Positions 53,688 through 64,000 of a stretch of 64,000 nucleotides of DNA are shown here, piece after piece. The notes under the pieces are model-generated. The model saw only the letters and a program-made list of their open reading frames with translations, was not told the origin of the DNA and did no database searches. The number at the start of each line of letters is the position of its first letter. Positions within the stretch are counted from its first letter, which is position 1. Made by a program: the position numbers and the translations under genes. Origin of the DNA: Stutzerimonas stutzeri. Lineage in GTDB: Bacteria; Pseudomonadota; Gammaproteobacteria; Pseudomonadales; Pseudomonadaceae. The DNA lies in contig CP077641.1 of the NCBI GenBank assembly GCA_019056435.1, forward strand, positions 1,612,001 to 1,676,000. The letters run 5' to 3'.

Positions 53688-55043
53688 TCACCTCGTTTCA
53701 GAAGGCGGCTCGTCGGCCGCCGTGACGTCCAGTTGCAGCCCGCGCCTGCCCACGACGCGCACCTGTTGGCCCGGCCGCAGCGGCGTCGGGCTGTGCACTT
53801 GCCAGTGTTCCCCCTGCAGTTGGATCCAGCCGCAGGCCGAGTCGTCGGCGCGAATGCCGGTGACCTGAGCGAGGCTGCCGACCAGGCTCGCGTCGCCGCT
53901 GACCAGGCGCTGCCGACGCGCCTTCAGCGCCATGCTGACAATCAGAAAGAGCAGCAACGCACTGGCCACGGCGAGCGTGCCGATCAAGGCCAGCGGGATG
54001 CCAAAGCCGGGGACCTCGGTGTCGATCAGGATCACCGCGCCGGCCACGAACGCCGCGATGCCGCCCAGGCCCAGCACGCCGAAACTGGGTACGAAGGCTT
54101 CGGCGATCATGAACGCGAGCCCTAGCAGGATCAGCGCCACGCCGGCGTAATTGACCGGCAGCAGTTGCAGTGAGTAGAACGCAAGCAACAGGCAGATCCC
54201 GCCAACGACGCCGCCTCCGCCGCTGCCGGGATTGGTGAATTCGAAGATCAGCCCATAGATGCCGATCATCATCAGGATCAGGGCGACGCTGGGGTTGGTG
54301 ATCACGGCCAGCAGGCGTACCCGCCAGTCCGGGTCGTGCCGTTCCAGGCTCGCCTGGGCCGTTTCGAGCGTCCGTTCGCCAGTGCGGGTCTGCAGCGTCT
54401 TGCCGTCCAGTTGCATCATGAGGTCGGGGAGGTCGGTTGCAATGTAATCGACGACGTCACGCTCCAGGGCTTCGCGCGCCGACAGGCTGACCGACTCCCG
54501 CACCGCCTGCTCGGCCCAGTCGGCATTGCGTCCGCGCAGCTGCGCCAGCCCGCGGATGTACGCCGCGGCGTCGTTGACCTGCTTGCGTGCCATGGCGCCG
54601 TCTTCGTCCTTGGCGTCGGCATCCGGGCTGTCGGATGCCTTGCCAGGCGTGCCGCCGAGCTGGACGGGTGTCGCCGCGCCAAGGTTGGTGCCTGGCGCCA
54701 TGGCCGCGACATGGCTGGCATAGAGCAGGTAGGTCCCGGCACTGGCCGCGCGTGAGCCGCTGGGGGTGACGTAGGTGGCGATGGGGATCGGGCTGGCAAG
54801 CACGGCCTTGATCATTTCGCGCATGGCGCCGTCGAGCCCGCCGGGCGTGTCGAGCTCGAGCACGACCAACTGCGCTTCGTCGAGCTGGGCGCGCTCCAGC
54901 GCCCTGGTCAGGTAATCCACGCTGGCCGGGCCGATTGCGCCGTCGATTCGCAGCACGGTTACGGGCGCTGCGCTGAGGGCTGTCCCGCTGAAGATCAACA
55001 GCACAAGCAGCAGCCAGGTATGAGGGCGGAAGGGGCAGCGCAT
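53688..55043 (-). CDS. NfeD-family membrane-bound serine protease
   Basis: A 451-residue protein with a signal or anchor (LLLVLLIFSGTALSA). A ClpP-like protease domain has LDTPGGLDGAMREM and the catalytic Ser in TPSGSRAASAGTYLL; the general-base Lys/Asp region follows. Then come four to six membrane helices and a C-terminal OB-fold (VGSLAQVTGIRADDSACGWIQLQG). The start at ATG 55043 has GGAGGG upstream; the open frame beyond is not needed. In archaea and bacteria the partner slipin is cleaved by this protease type. Confidence 0.9.
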   Translation of the reverse strand: MRCPFRPHTWLLLVLLIFSGTALSAAPVTVLRIDGAIGPASVDYLTRALERAQLDEAQLVVLELDTPGGLDGAMREMIKAVLASPIPIATYVTPSGSRAASAGTYLLYASHVAAMAPGTNLGAATPVQLGGTPGKASDSPDADAKDEDGAMARKQVNDAAAYIRGLAQLRGRNADWAEQAVRESVSLSAREALERDVVDYIATDLPDLMMQLDGKTLQTRTGERTLETAQASLERHDPDWRVRLLAVITNPSVALILMMIGIYGLIFEFTNPGSGGGGVVGGICLLLAFYSLQLLPVNYAGVALILLGLAFMIAEAFVPSFGVLGLGGIAAFVAGAVILIDTEVPGFGIPLALIGTLAVASALLLFLIVSMALKARRQRLVSGDASLVGSLAQVTGIRADDSACGWIQLQGEHWQVHSPTPLRPGQQVRVVGRRGLQLDVTAADEPPSETR

Positions 55044-55230
55044 CGGTAAGGGCCCTCCGGCGAGCGGGTGAGCGACACGAGTCGCGTGCGTCCCTTGAGC
55101 ATAGTCGAGTCGTGGGGCATGGCCCGACGGGCCGAAGGCCTGAACTCTGTAGCGGGCCCGGGCCTCACAATGAGTACAGAACGACAATTCGGTCGGCGGC
55201 CGTCGGGGTTGCGGCCGCGAGGAGTCCATC

Positions 55231-56064
55231 ATGCGCGTTCATCACCTCAATTGCGGCTGCATGTGCCCGGTCGGCGGCAAGCTGATCGACGGCTTCAGCC
55301 AGGGGCTGACCGCCAGCCTGGTCTGCCACTGCCTGCTGGTCGAAACCGACGCCCACGGGCTGGTGCTGGTCGACACCGGTTTCGGCACCTGCGATGTGCT
55401 CGACCCGCGCAAGCGGCTCAGCAGCTTCTTCATCGCCTTCAACAACATTCAGTTCGAACGACGCCATACGGCCGTCGAGCAGGTGCGCCAGCTCGGTTTC
55501 AGCCCAGAGGATGTGCGCCATATCGTGCTGACGCACCTGGATTTCGATCATGCAGGTGGCCTGGAAGATTTTCCCGAGGCGCAGGTCCACGTGCTGCAGC
55601 GCGAGATCGATGCGGCGCGTTCGACCCGCAGCTTCCTGGGCCATCGGCGTTATCGGCCCAAGCAGTGGGATGCCGTGCGCCACTGGCAGTTCTACGAGCC
55701 GGGCGGTGACCGCTGGTGCGATTTCCAGGCGGTGAAGGGCCTGCGCGGCCTGCCGCCGGAGATCCTGCTGATTCCGCTGACCGGGCACACCCATGGTCAC
55801 GCGGGCGTTGCCCTGCAGACCGACGACGGCTGGCTGCTGCATGCCGGGGATGCCTATTTCTACCGCGAGGAAGTCGGGCAGAACGAGCGCCACTGCACGC
55901 CTGGGCTGCGCTTCTATCAACGGCTGATGGAGGTGGACCGTACCGCCCGCCTGGCCAATCAGCATCGGCTGTGGACGCTGTCGATGGAGCGCAAGGACGA
56001 GGTCACGCTATTTTGCAGCCATGACGCCAAGGAGCTCGAACGCATGCAGGCGAGGGCGCGCTGA
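55231..56064 (+). CDS. MBL-fold metallo-hydrolase
   Basis: A 277-residue metallo-beta-lactamase-fold enzyme. The metal motif LTHLDFDHAGG (HxDxDH form), LTGHTHGHAGVAL and LLHAGDAY supply ligands for two metals. The HxDxDH variant and overall look resemble quorum-quenching lactonases and related hydrolases, but the substrate is not proven. Divergent from the nfeD operon. The stop overlaps the start of the next small gene by one base. Confidence 0.85.
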   Translation: MRVHHLNCGCMCPVGGKLIDGFSQGLTASLVCHCLLVETDAHGLVLVDTGFGTCDVLDPRKRLSSFFIAFNNIQFERRHTAVEQVRQLGFSPEDVRHIVLTHLDFDHAGGLEDFPEAQVHVLQREIDAARSTRSFLGHRRYRPKQWDAVRHWQFYEPGGDRWCDFQAVKGLRGLPPEILLIPLTGHTHGHAGVALQTDDGWLLHAGDAYFYREEVGQNERHCTPGLRFYQRLMEVDRTARLANQHRLWTLSMERKDEVTLFCSHDAKELERMQARAR

Positions 56065-56273
56065 TGGCCGGCAGCGAGGGCAATCCTGTCCGCGTGATGA
56101 TGAGGTACGTCCGCTGGATCGGGTTCGTCGCCTGCTCGCTGGCGGGGTTGGGCTATCTGTTGGCGGGGGCCTTCAACATGGCCGGGTTGATGATCGCCCT
56201 GGCGGTGCTCAGCTGGATCAACATCCGGCGCAAGCGTGACGATGCGCAGGATCCACAGGCGCCGCGTCGTTGA
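56064..56273 (+). CDS. Small membrane protein of unknown function
   Basis: A 69-residue protein with two hydrophobic segments (WIGFVACSLAGLGYLLAG, NMAGLMIALAVLSWINI) and a basic C-terminal tail. Its ATG overlaps the stop of the MBL gene (TGATG), implying translational coupling. Family unknown. Confidence 0.65.
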   Translation: MAGSEGNPVRVMMRYVRWIGFVACSLAGLGYLLAGAFNMAGLMIALAVLSWINIRRKRDDAQDPQAPRR

Positions 56274-56425
56274 GCGTGACGGCGCCTGCTTAAGCCTGGC
56301 CGGGCTGAGCGAGTAGCCGCCGCTGCGCCGATCCGAGCGAAACGTTGCGAAAAGGAACCCCTGTCACCCTGGCGGGTCGATTTCACAAGGCCGTTTGGCA
56401 ACTTATAGACCGAGGGGTACGCACC

Positions 56426-56584
56426 ATGGACCTGATCCGAATAATCATCGCGATTCTGCTGCCGCCGCTGGGAGTGTTCCTGCAGGTCGGCTTGGGTGGC
56501 GCGTTCTGGCTGAACATTCTGCTGACGTTGCTGGGTTATATCCCCGGCATCATCCACGCGGTCTGGGTCATCGCCCGCCGCTAG
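56426..56584 (+). CDS. YqaE/Pmp3-family membrane peptide
   Basis: A 52-residue peptide with two transmembrane helices: LIRIIIAILLPPLGVFLQVG and NILLTLLGYIPGIIHAVWV. This is the exact Pmp3 pattern, including LLPPLGVF and GYIPGIIHA. Pmp3/YqaE peptides affect membrane potential and salt tolerance. GAGGGG lies upstream of ATG 56426; a terminator follows directly. Confidence 0.9.
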   Translation: MDLIRIIIAILLPPLGVFLQVGLGGAFWLNILLTLLGYIPGIIHAVWVIARR

Positions 56585-56606
56585 GGAAACGCTGAATACA
56601 ACATGC

Positions 56607-56632
56607 GCCCGGCCATTCGGCCGGGCTTTTTT
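56607..56632 (+). terminator. Rho-independent terminator after the YqaE gene
   Basis: Eight-base perfect stem GCCCGGCC/GGCCGGGC with an ATTC loop and six T residues, 22 bases after the stop. Confidence 0.93.
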
Positions 56633-56793
56633 GTGCTGTGCAGCGAGCCGGTGTAGAGTGCCGGGTCTTCTTGAGTGCGTGGTTTAATTTCACGCGAACC
56701 AACCAGAACATGCCGGGATCGGTGAATACCCTCGTGGTTCACCGGCCCTGCGCCGTGGGCGGCTGCCTCGAGCAGGCCCGGAAAGGAAACCAG

Positions 56794-60297
<3,504 letters not shown>

Positions 60298-60298
60298 C

Positions 60299-61117
60299 AT
60301 GCCGGACCGCAACCTCGCGATCGAGCTGAAGCTGCTGATCGAAGCGATCTACCTGCGCTACAGCTACGATTTTCGCGACTACTCGAGCGCTTCGCTCAAG
60401 CGCCGCGTCCTGCTCGCACTCAAGCAGATGCAGTGTGAAAACGTCTCGGCGTTGCAGCGCCGCATCCTCTACGATCCGCAGGCGTTCATGGAGCTGCTGC
60501 AATACCTCACCATTCCGGTGAGCGAGATGTTTCGCGATCCGAGCTACTACCTGGCGTTGCGCGAACAGGTGGTACCGGTGCTGCGAACCTATCCGTCGCT
60601 GAAGATCTGGATCGCCGGGTGCAGCACGGGCGAAGAAGTCTATTCGATGGCGATCCTGCTGCAGGAAGAGGGATTGCTGGAGCGCGCCATCCTCTACGCC
60701 ACCGACATCAATCCTCGGTCGCTGGAGCAGGCGCGCAAGGGTATCTTCAACATCGAACACATGGGCCAGTACACCGGTAACTACCAGCGGGCCGGGGGCA
60801 AGCGCAGCCTGAGTGACTACTACACCGCTGCCTATGACTCGGCCATCATGGATAAGTCATTGAAAGAAAAGGTGACTTTTGCCGATCATAGCCTTGCGAC
60901 CGATAGTGTGTTCGCCGAGACGCAGCTGATTTCCTGCCGCAACGTGCTGATCTACTTCAACAAGCCGTTGCAGGACCGCGCCTTCGGTCTGTTTCATGAG
61001 TCGCTTTGTCATCGAGGGTTTCTTGGCCTCGGCAGCAAGGAAACCGTGGAGTTTTCCGGGTTTGCCGAGCGGTTCGAGGCGTTCGACAAGCAGGAACGGG
61101 TTTTCCGCAAGCTATGA
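60299..61117 (+). CDS. CheR-type protein-glutamate methyltransferase
   Basis: A 272-residue CheR. The N-terminal helical part (AIYLRYSYDFRDYSSASLKRR) precedes the SAM-binding LKIWIAGCSTGEEVYSMAIL and the downstream SCRNVLIYFNKPLQ. ATG 60299 follows the kinase stop by one base and its own stop overlaps cheB. No chemoreceptor gene is near, so its target may be the hybrid kinase or a non-chemotaxis receptor. Confidence 0.92.
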   Translation: MPDRNLAIELKLLIEAIYLRYSYDFRDYSSASLKRRVLLALKQMQCENVSALQRRILYDPQAFMELLQYLTIPVSEMFRDPSYYLALREQVVPVLRTYPSLKIWIAGCSTGEEVYSMAILLQEEGLLERAILYATDINPRSLEQARKGIFNIEHMGQYTGNYQRAGGKRSLSDYYTAAYDSAIMDKSLKEKVTFADHSLATDSVFAETQLISCRNVLIYFNKPLQDRAFGLFHESLCHRGFLGLGSKETVEFSGFAERFEAFDKQERVFRKL

Positions 61118-61716
61118 CTTTCACCTCCGCCGACGCCTTCGAGAATCTGCCCTCCCGGCCGGTCGATGCCGTAGTGATCGGTGCGTCGGCTGGCGGTCTG
61201 GCAGCGCTCAGCGTGCTGGTGTCCGGCTTGCCGTCGGCGTACCGCATGCCGCTGCTGATGGTCCAGCACGTGCCGCCGACGGGACCCACTCAGCTGGTCG
61301 AGATTTTTCAGCGCAAGACCGACCTGAAGGTCAGGGAGGCCGGCGACAAGGAGCCCGTGCGCGGCGGTACCCTGTATTTCGCTGCGCCGGGCTATCACCT
61401 GTTGGTCGAGTCAGACCTGAGCCTGGCCCTCAGCCAGGACGATGCGATGCATTTCTCGCGGCCGTCGATCGACGTGCTGTTCGAATCGGCGGCCGATGTC
61501 TGGGGCGAGCGTGTCGCCGGTATTCTCCTGACCGGGGCGAACGAGGACGGTGCCGCCGGCCTCCAGGCCATCGGTCAGGCCGGAGGGGTGACCATCGTTC
61601 AAGACCCTGACGACGCCGAAGTCGCTACCATGCCCCGTGCAGCACTCCAGCGCTTTGCGCCGGATTATCTTTTGCCCCTGCGTGATATCCATCGACTGTT
61701 GCGCGAACTGGAGTGA
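61114..61716 (+). CDS. CheB-type methylesterase domain protein (no receiver)
   Basis: A 200-residue catalytic-only CheB. The esterase triad is visible as Ser25 in VVIGASAGGLAAL, His52 in LLMVQHVPP and Asp145 in LTGANEDGAAG. The receiver domain of chemotaxis CheB is missing, so control must come from elsewhere, perhaps the receivers encoded on either side. It overlaps cheR by four bases. Confidence 0.92.
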   Translation: MTFTSADAFENLPSRPVDAVVIGASAGGLAALSVLVSGLPSAYRMPLLMVQHVPPTGPTQLVEIFQRKTDLKVREAGDKEPVRGGTLYFAAPGYHLLVESDLSLALSQDDAMHFSRPSIDVLFESAADVWGERVAGILLTGANEDGAAGLQAIGQAGGVTIVQDPDDAEVATMPRAALQRFAPDYLLPLRDIHRLLRELE

Positions 61717-61719
61717 CCC

Positions 61720-62915
61720 ATGCCTGACCGAACGGATGAAGCGAACCTGCTGATCGTCGATGATCTGCCGGAAAATCTGTTGGCCCTCGAAGCGCTGCTC
61801 AAGGCGCCAGGCATACGCGTGCACCAGGCCGAGTCGGCGGAGCAGGCGCTGGAACTGTTGCTGCGCCACGAATTCGCGCTGGCCATTCTCGATGTGCAAA
61901 TGCCGGGCATGGACGGCTTTCAGCTGGCCGAGCTGATGCGCGGCACCGAGCGTACCAAGCAGATTCCTATCGTCTTCGTCAGCGCCGCTGGCCGGGAACT
62001 CAACTACGCCTTCAAGGGTTATGAGAGCGGCGCCGTCGACTTCATGCAGAAGCCCTCGACACGCATGCCGTACGCAGCAAGGTCAGCGTTTTCGTCGACC
62101 TGTACCGCAATCGCAAGCGCATGGCGCGCCAGCTCGAAGCGCTCGAGCAGAGCCGGCGCGAACAGGAAGTGCTGCTTGACGAGCTGCGTAGTACCAAGGC
62201 CGAGCTGGAAGATGCAGTGCGCATGCGCGACGACTTCATGTCCATCGTCTCGCATGAGCTGAAGACGCCGCTCAACACCCTCATCCTCGAAGTACAGCTC
62301 CGCAAGATGCAGCTTGGCCGTAACAATCTCGCCGCCTTCAGCGAGGACCGGCTGCGGCACATGGTCGACAAGGATGAGCGTCAGGTGCAGAGCCTGATCC
62401 GCCTGATCGACGACATGCTGGACGTATCGCGGATCCGCACCGGCAAATTGTCGATCCGCCCGACACCTGTCGATCTCTGCAAGCTGACTGCCAATGTGGT
62501 CGAGAATTTCGCGCCACAGATGGAAGCCAGCGGCTGCGCCCTGCTGTTCCAGCGGCCGGAGCCGGTAATCGGCGTCTGGGACGAATTCCGCATCGAGCAG
62601 GTGCTGGCCAATCTGCTGACCAACGCCATGCGCTATGGCGCAGGCAAGCCCGTCCATGTCGCGCTTGGCCAGCAGGGCGAGCAGGCATGGATCGAGGTGC
62701 AGGACCATGGCATCGGCATCAGCCCGAAGAGCCTGGAACGCATCTTCTGTCAGTTCGAACGCGCCGAGGGCAGCGAGAGCAGCGCGGGCCTGGGCCTGGG
62801 CCTGTTTATCGCCGAGCAGATCGTCAAAGCCCATGGAGGCCGCATCGAGGTTGAAAGCGAAGAAGGGCAGGGCGCGCTGTTCCGGGTGCTGCTGCCAGTG
62901 CGCCCCGAGGCCTGA
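61720..62915 (+). pseudogene. Receiver-histidine kinase hybrid (one-base frameshift)
   Basis: First frame: receiver domain with LLIVDDLPENLLALEALL and phospho-acceptor Asp58 in ILDVQMPGMDG. Second frame: coiled linker (LYRNRKRMARQLEALEQSRR), HisKA with FMSIVSHELKTPLN (His about 179) and HATPase with NLLTNAMRYG, VQDHGIGIS and AGLGLGLFIAEQIV. They meet at a three-base C run (62053-62055). One extra C gives Lys-Pro-Leu-Asp-Thr-His, the usual receiver end, and a protein of about 398 residues. All catalytic parts are intact. Soluble, last gene of the CheR/CheB operon; it could pass the signal on from the first kinase. Confidence 0.9.
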
Positions 62916-62916
62916 T

Positions 62917-63570
62917 TCAGCGCCAGGCGAGCACTGGCCAGCCCCTGCCTTCGGCCTGCTCGCGCAATAGCGGGTCGGGGTTCACCACCTGCGGATGCGC
63001 CACCTGTTCGAGCAGCGGCAGGTCGTTGATCGAGTCGGAATAGAAATGCGCAGCCTCCAGCGACTCACCCTGCGCTTCGGCCCACTCACGCAGCCGCGTT
63101 ACCTTGCCCTCGCGGTAGGTCAGTACGCCACGGGTGTGACCGCTGTAAAACCCATGCTGCTCGTCCAGCTGAATCGCCAGCACACCGTCGATCCCCAGCC
63201 GTGCGGCGATCGCCTTGACCAGAAACTCTGCGGAGGCGGAAATGATGAGGATGCGGTCACCGGCCTTGCGGTGTTCGGCGACGTGGCGCATGGCATCGCT
63301 GTAGATCAGTGGCTCGATCACATTTTCCACGAAAGGCTCGACCACATGCTCGACCTCCTCAGCAGTGCGGCCCACCAGGGGCGCCAGGCTGAAAGCCATG
63401 TAGTCTTCCATCGCCAGCCGGCCAAAGGCGTACTCGGCCATCAATTCGGCATCCTTGCGCAGAAAGGACTCCCCATCCACCCAGCCGATCTTCGCCATCT
63501 CTTGCGCCCACAGGCTGGCGCAATCGCCATCGATGAGGGTTTCGTCCAGGTCAAAAATTGCCAATGCCAT
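62917..63570 (-). CDS. HAD-superfamily (subfamily IB) phosphatase
   Basis: A 217-residue HAD hydrolase. Motif I LAIFDLDETLIDGD carries the nucleophile and acid aspartates. Motif II is ILIISASAEFL, motif III includes REGKVTRL and motif IV FYSDSINDLPLL. It resembles phosphoserine-phosphatase-like IB enzymes, but the substrate is not defined. The start is ATG 63570 or 63573. Ends one base after the receiver-kinase stop, convergently. Confidence 0.87.
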   Translation of the reverse strand: MALAIFDLDETLIDGDCASLWAQEMAKIGWVDGESFLRKDAELMAEYAFGRLAMEDYMAFSLAPLVGRTAEEVEHVVEPFVENVIEPLIYSDAMRHVAEHRKAGDRILIISASAEFLVKAIAARLGIDGVLAIQLDEQHGFYSGHTRGVLTYREGKVTRLREWAEAQGESLEAAHFYSDSINDLPLLEQVAHPQVVNPDPLLREQAEGRGWPVLAWR

Positions 63571-63639
63571 CATGCCATCCCGTGAATTGCCGAAGCGTCG
63601 ATGGTAAGGCTTGCGTGACGGCCGTGGGGGGATAGAAAT

Positions 63640-64000
63640 CGGTGGAAAAGCGGTCGAGTGCGCCGACCAGCAGACCGACATAGCGCCTCGACGCGGTAAC
63701 GGATCACGCCGCCGAGCAGGCTATGACGTTTGATCACTGCCGTGATCCCGCCGCTGCCCCCGGCCGCTACTTACGCTATGGATTCCGGGCGGATCGCCAC
63801 CTGCCCGTTGATCGGGCGCTGCAACAGATGTGTGGCAATGTTGGCGTTGAGCAGGTTGTTGCAGCCAACCAAACCGGCGGCAAAAGTGCTCACGGGCGCG
63901 ATGTTCAGGATTTCAGCATCGGCACTCTGGACGATCCGTCCGGCCCAGCATCATCAGTAGGATGCGGTCGGACAGGGGCAGCGCTTCATAAGTGATGAAG
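63640..64000 (-). pseudogene. Decayed ABC transporter ATPase remnant (C-terminal and TOBE parts), continues past the window
   Basis: Three minus-strand frames together trace one ABC ATPase tail. From 64000 to about 63948: FITYEALPLSDRILLMM, the switch/H-loop region with the histidine stretch missing. From about 63945 to 63765: GRIVQSADAEILNIAPVS, then LVGCNNLL and VAIRPES before a stop. From about 63750 to 63684: TAVIKRHSLLGGVIRYRVE, a TOBE-domain pattern. Further codons (GALDRFSTDFYPP) shift frame again. Several frame breaks, a stop and the lost His mark genuine decay. It resembles iron/polyamine-type importer ATPases. The 5' part lies outside. Confidence 0.65.

Noticed and set aside
55231-56064. 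Assigning AHL lactonase (quorum quenching) to the MBL hydrolase
   Set aside because: The HxDxDH motif is shared by many MBL hydrolases; nothing in context shows acyl-homoserine-lactone chemistry.

Overview
The window is about 64 kb of GC-rich chromosomal DNA from a gammaproteobacterium of the Pseudomonas/Stutzerimonas group. Reasons: a mexAB-oprM-type efflux operon followed by an RhlE helicase, metF and ahcY, in the order known from Pseudomonas; an SAH riboswitch before ahcY; a SAM-cycle cluster next to tktA-epd-pgk-fba; a DUF3509-like protein; and GTAGGAG-type REP elements. I saw no rRNA, tRNA, CRISPR array, prophage or insertion sequence. It reads as core chromosome with small accessory patches.

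Layout. 0-6 kb: RND efflux operon. 6-12 kb: RNA helicase, metF, ahcY with its riboswitch, and a CPA1 antiporter. 12-17 kb: small secreted or lipid-anchored proteins, DNA ligase LigB, and a YadG/YadH-type ABC exporter. 17-19.3 kb: metK behind an ArsR-methyltransferase fusion regulator with a strong palindromic operator candidate. 19.3-22 kb: a VioC/AsnO-like Fe(II)/2-oxoglutarate oxygenase, a LysE exporter and a divergent LysR regulator. 22-28 kb: tktA, epd, pgk, two small lipoproteins (one MliC-like) and fba. 28-40 kb: a lone receiver, a methyltransferase, a DUF3509-like protein behind a sigma-54-like promoter, hemerythrin, two tiny lipoproteins, a BaiN-type flavoprotein, a periplasmic binding protein, YccS, a PhoX-like protein, DbpA and a retropepsin-like protein. 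40-48 kb: a DUF4212/SSS symporter, an exonuclease with a cNMP-CBS-DUF294 protein, and malate synthase G. 48-56.6 kb: a GcvR-like ACT protein, RarD, an SDR/trehalase pair, a REP doublet, an NfeD/slipin/LEA2 cluster, an MBL hydrolase and a YqaE peptide. 56.8-63 kb: a signalling operon (CHASE3-GAF hybrid kinase with three receivers, CheR, CheB, receiver-kinase). The last 400 bases hold a decayed ABC-ATPase remnant on the minus strand.

How genes work together. metF, ahcY and metK supply the methionine/SAM cycle and look controlled at two levels, an RNA switch on ahcY and a SAM- or SAH-binding-type regulator before metK. tktA, epd, pgk and fba form a carbon-metabolism block. The SSS symporter (probable short-chain carboxylate uptake) and glcB (glyoxylate use) fit growth on two-carbon compounds. 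The oxygenase/LysE/LysR trio and the CheR/CheB-hybrid-kinase operon are the best candidates for under-described biology.

Quality warning. At least eight otherwise intact genes carry one apparent single-base indel, nearly all in short G or C runs: rhlE, the ABC ATPase, the oxygenase, dbpA, the DUF294 gene, glcB, trehalase and the receiver-kinase. Hitting so many conserved genes in one window points to residual sequencing or assembly error rather than gene decay. I give the reconstructed gene spans and mark each break.
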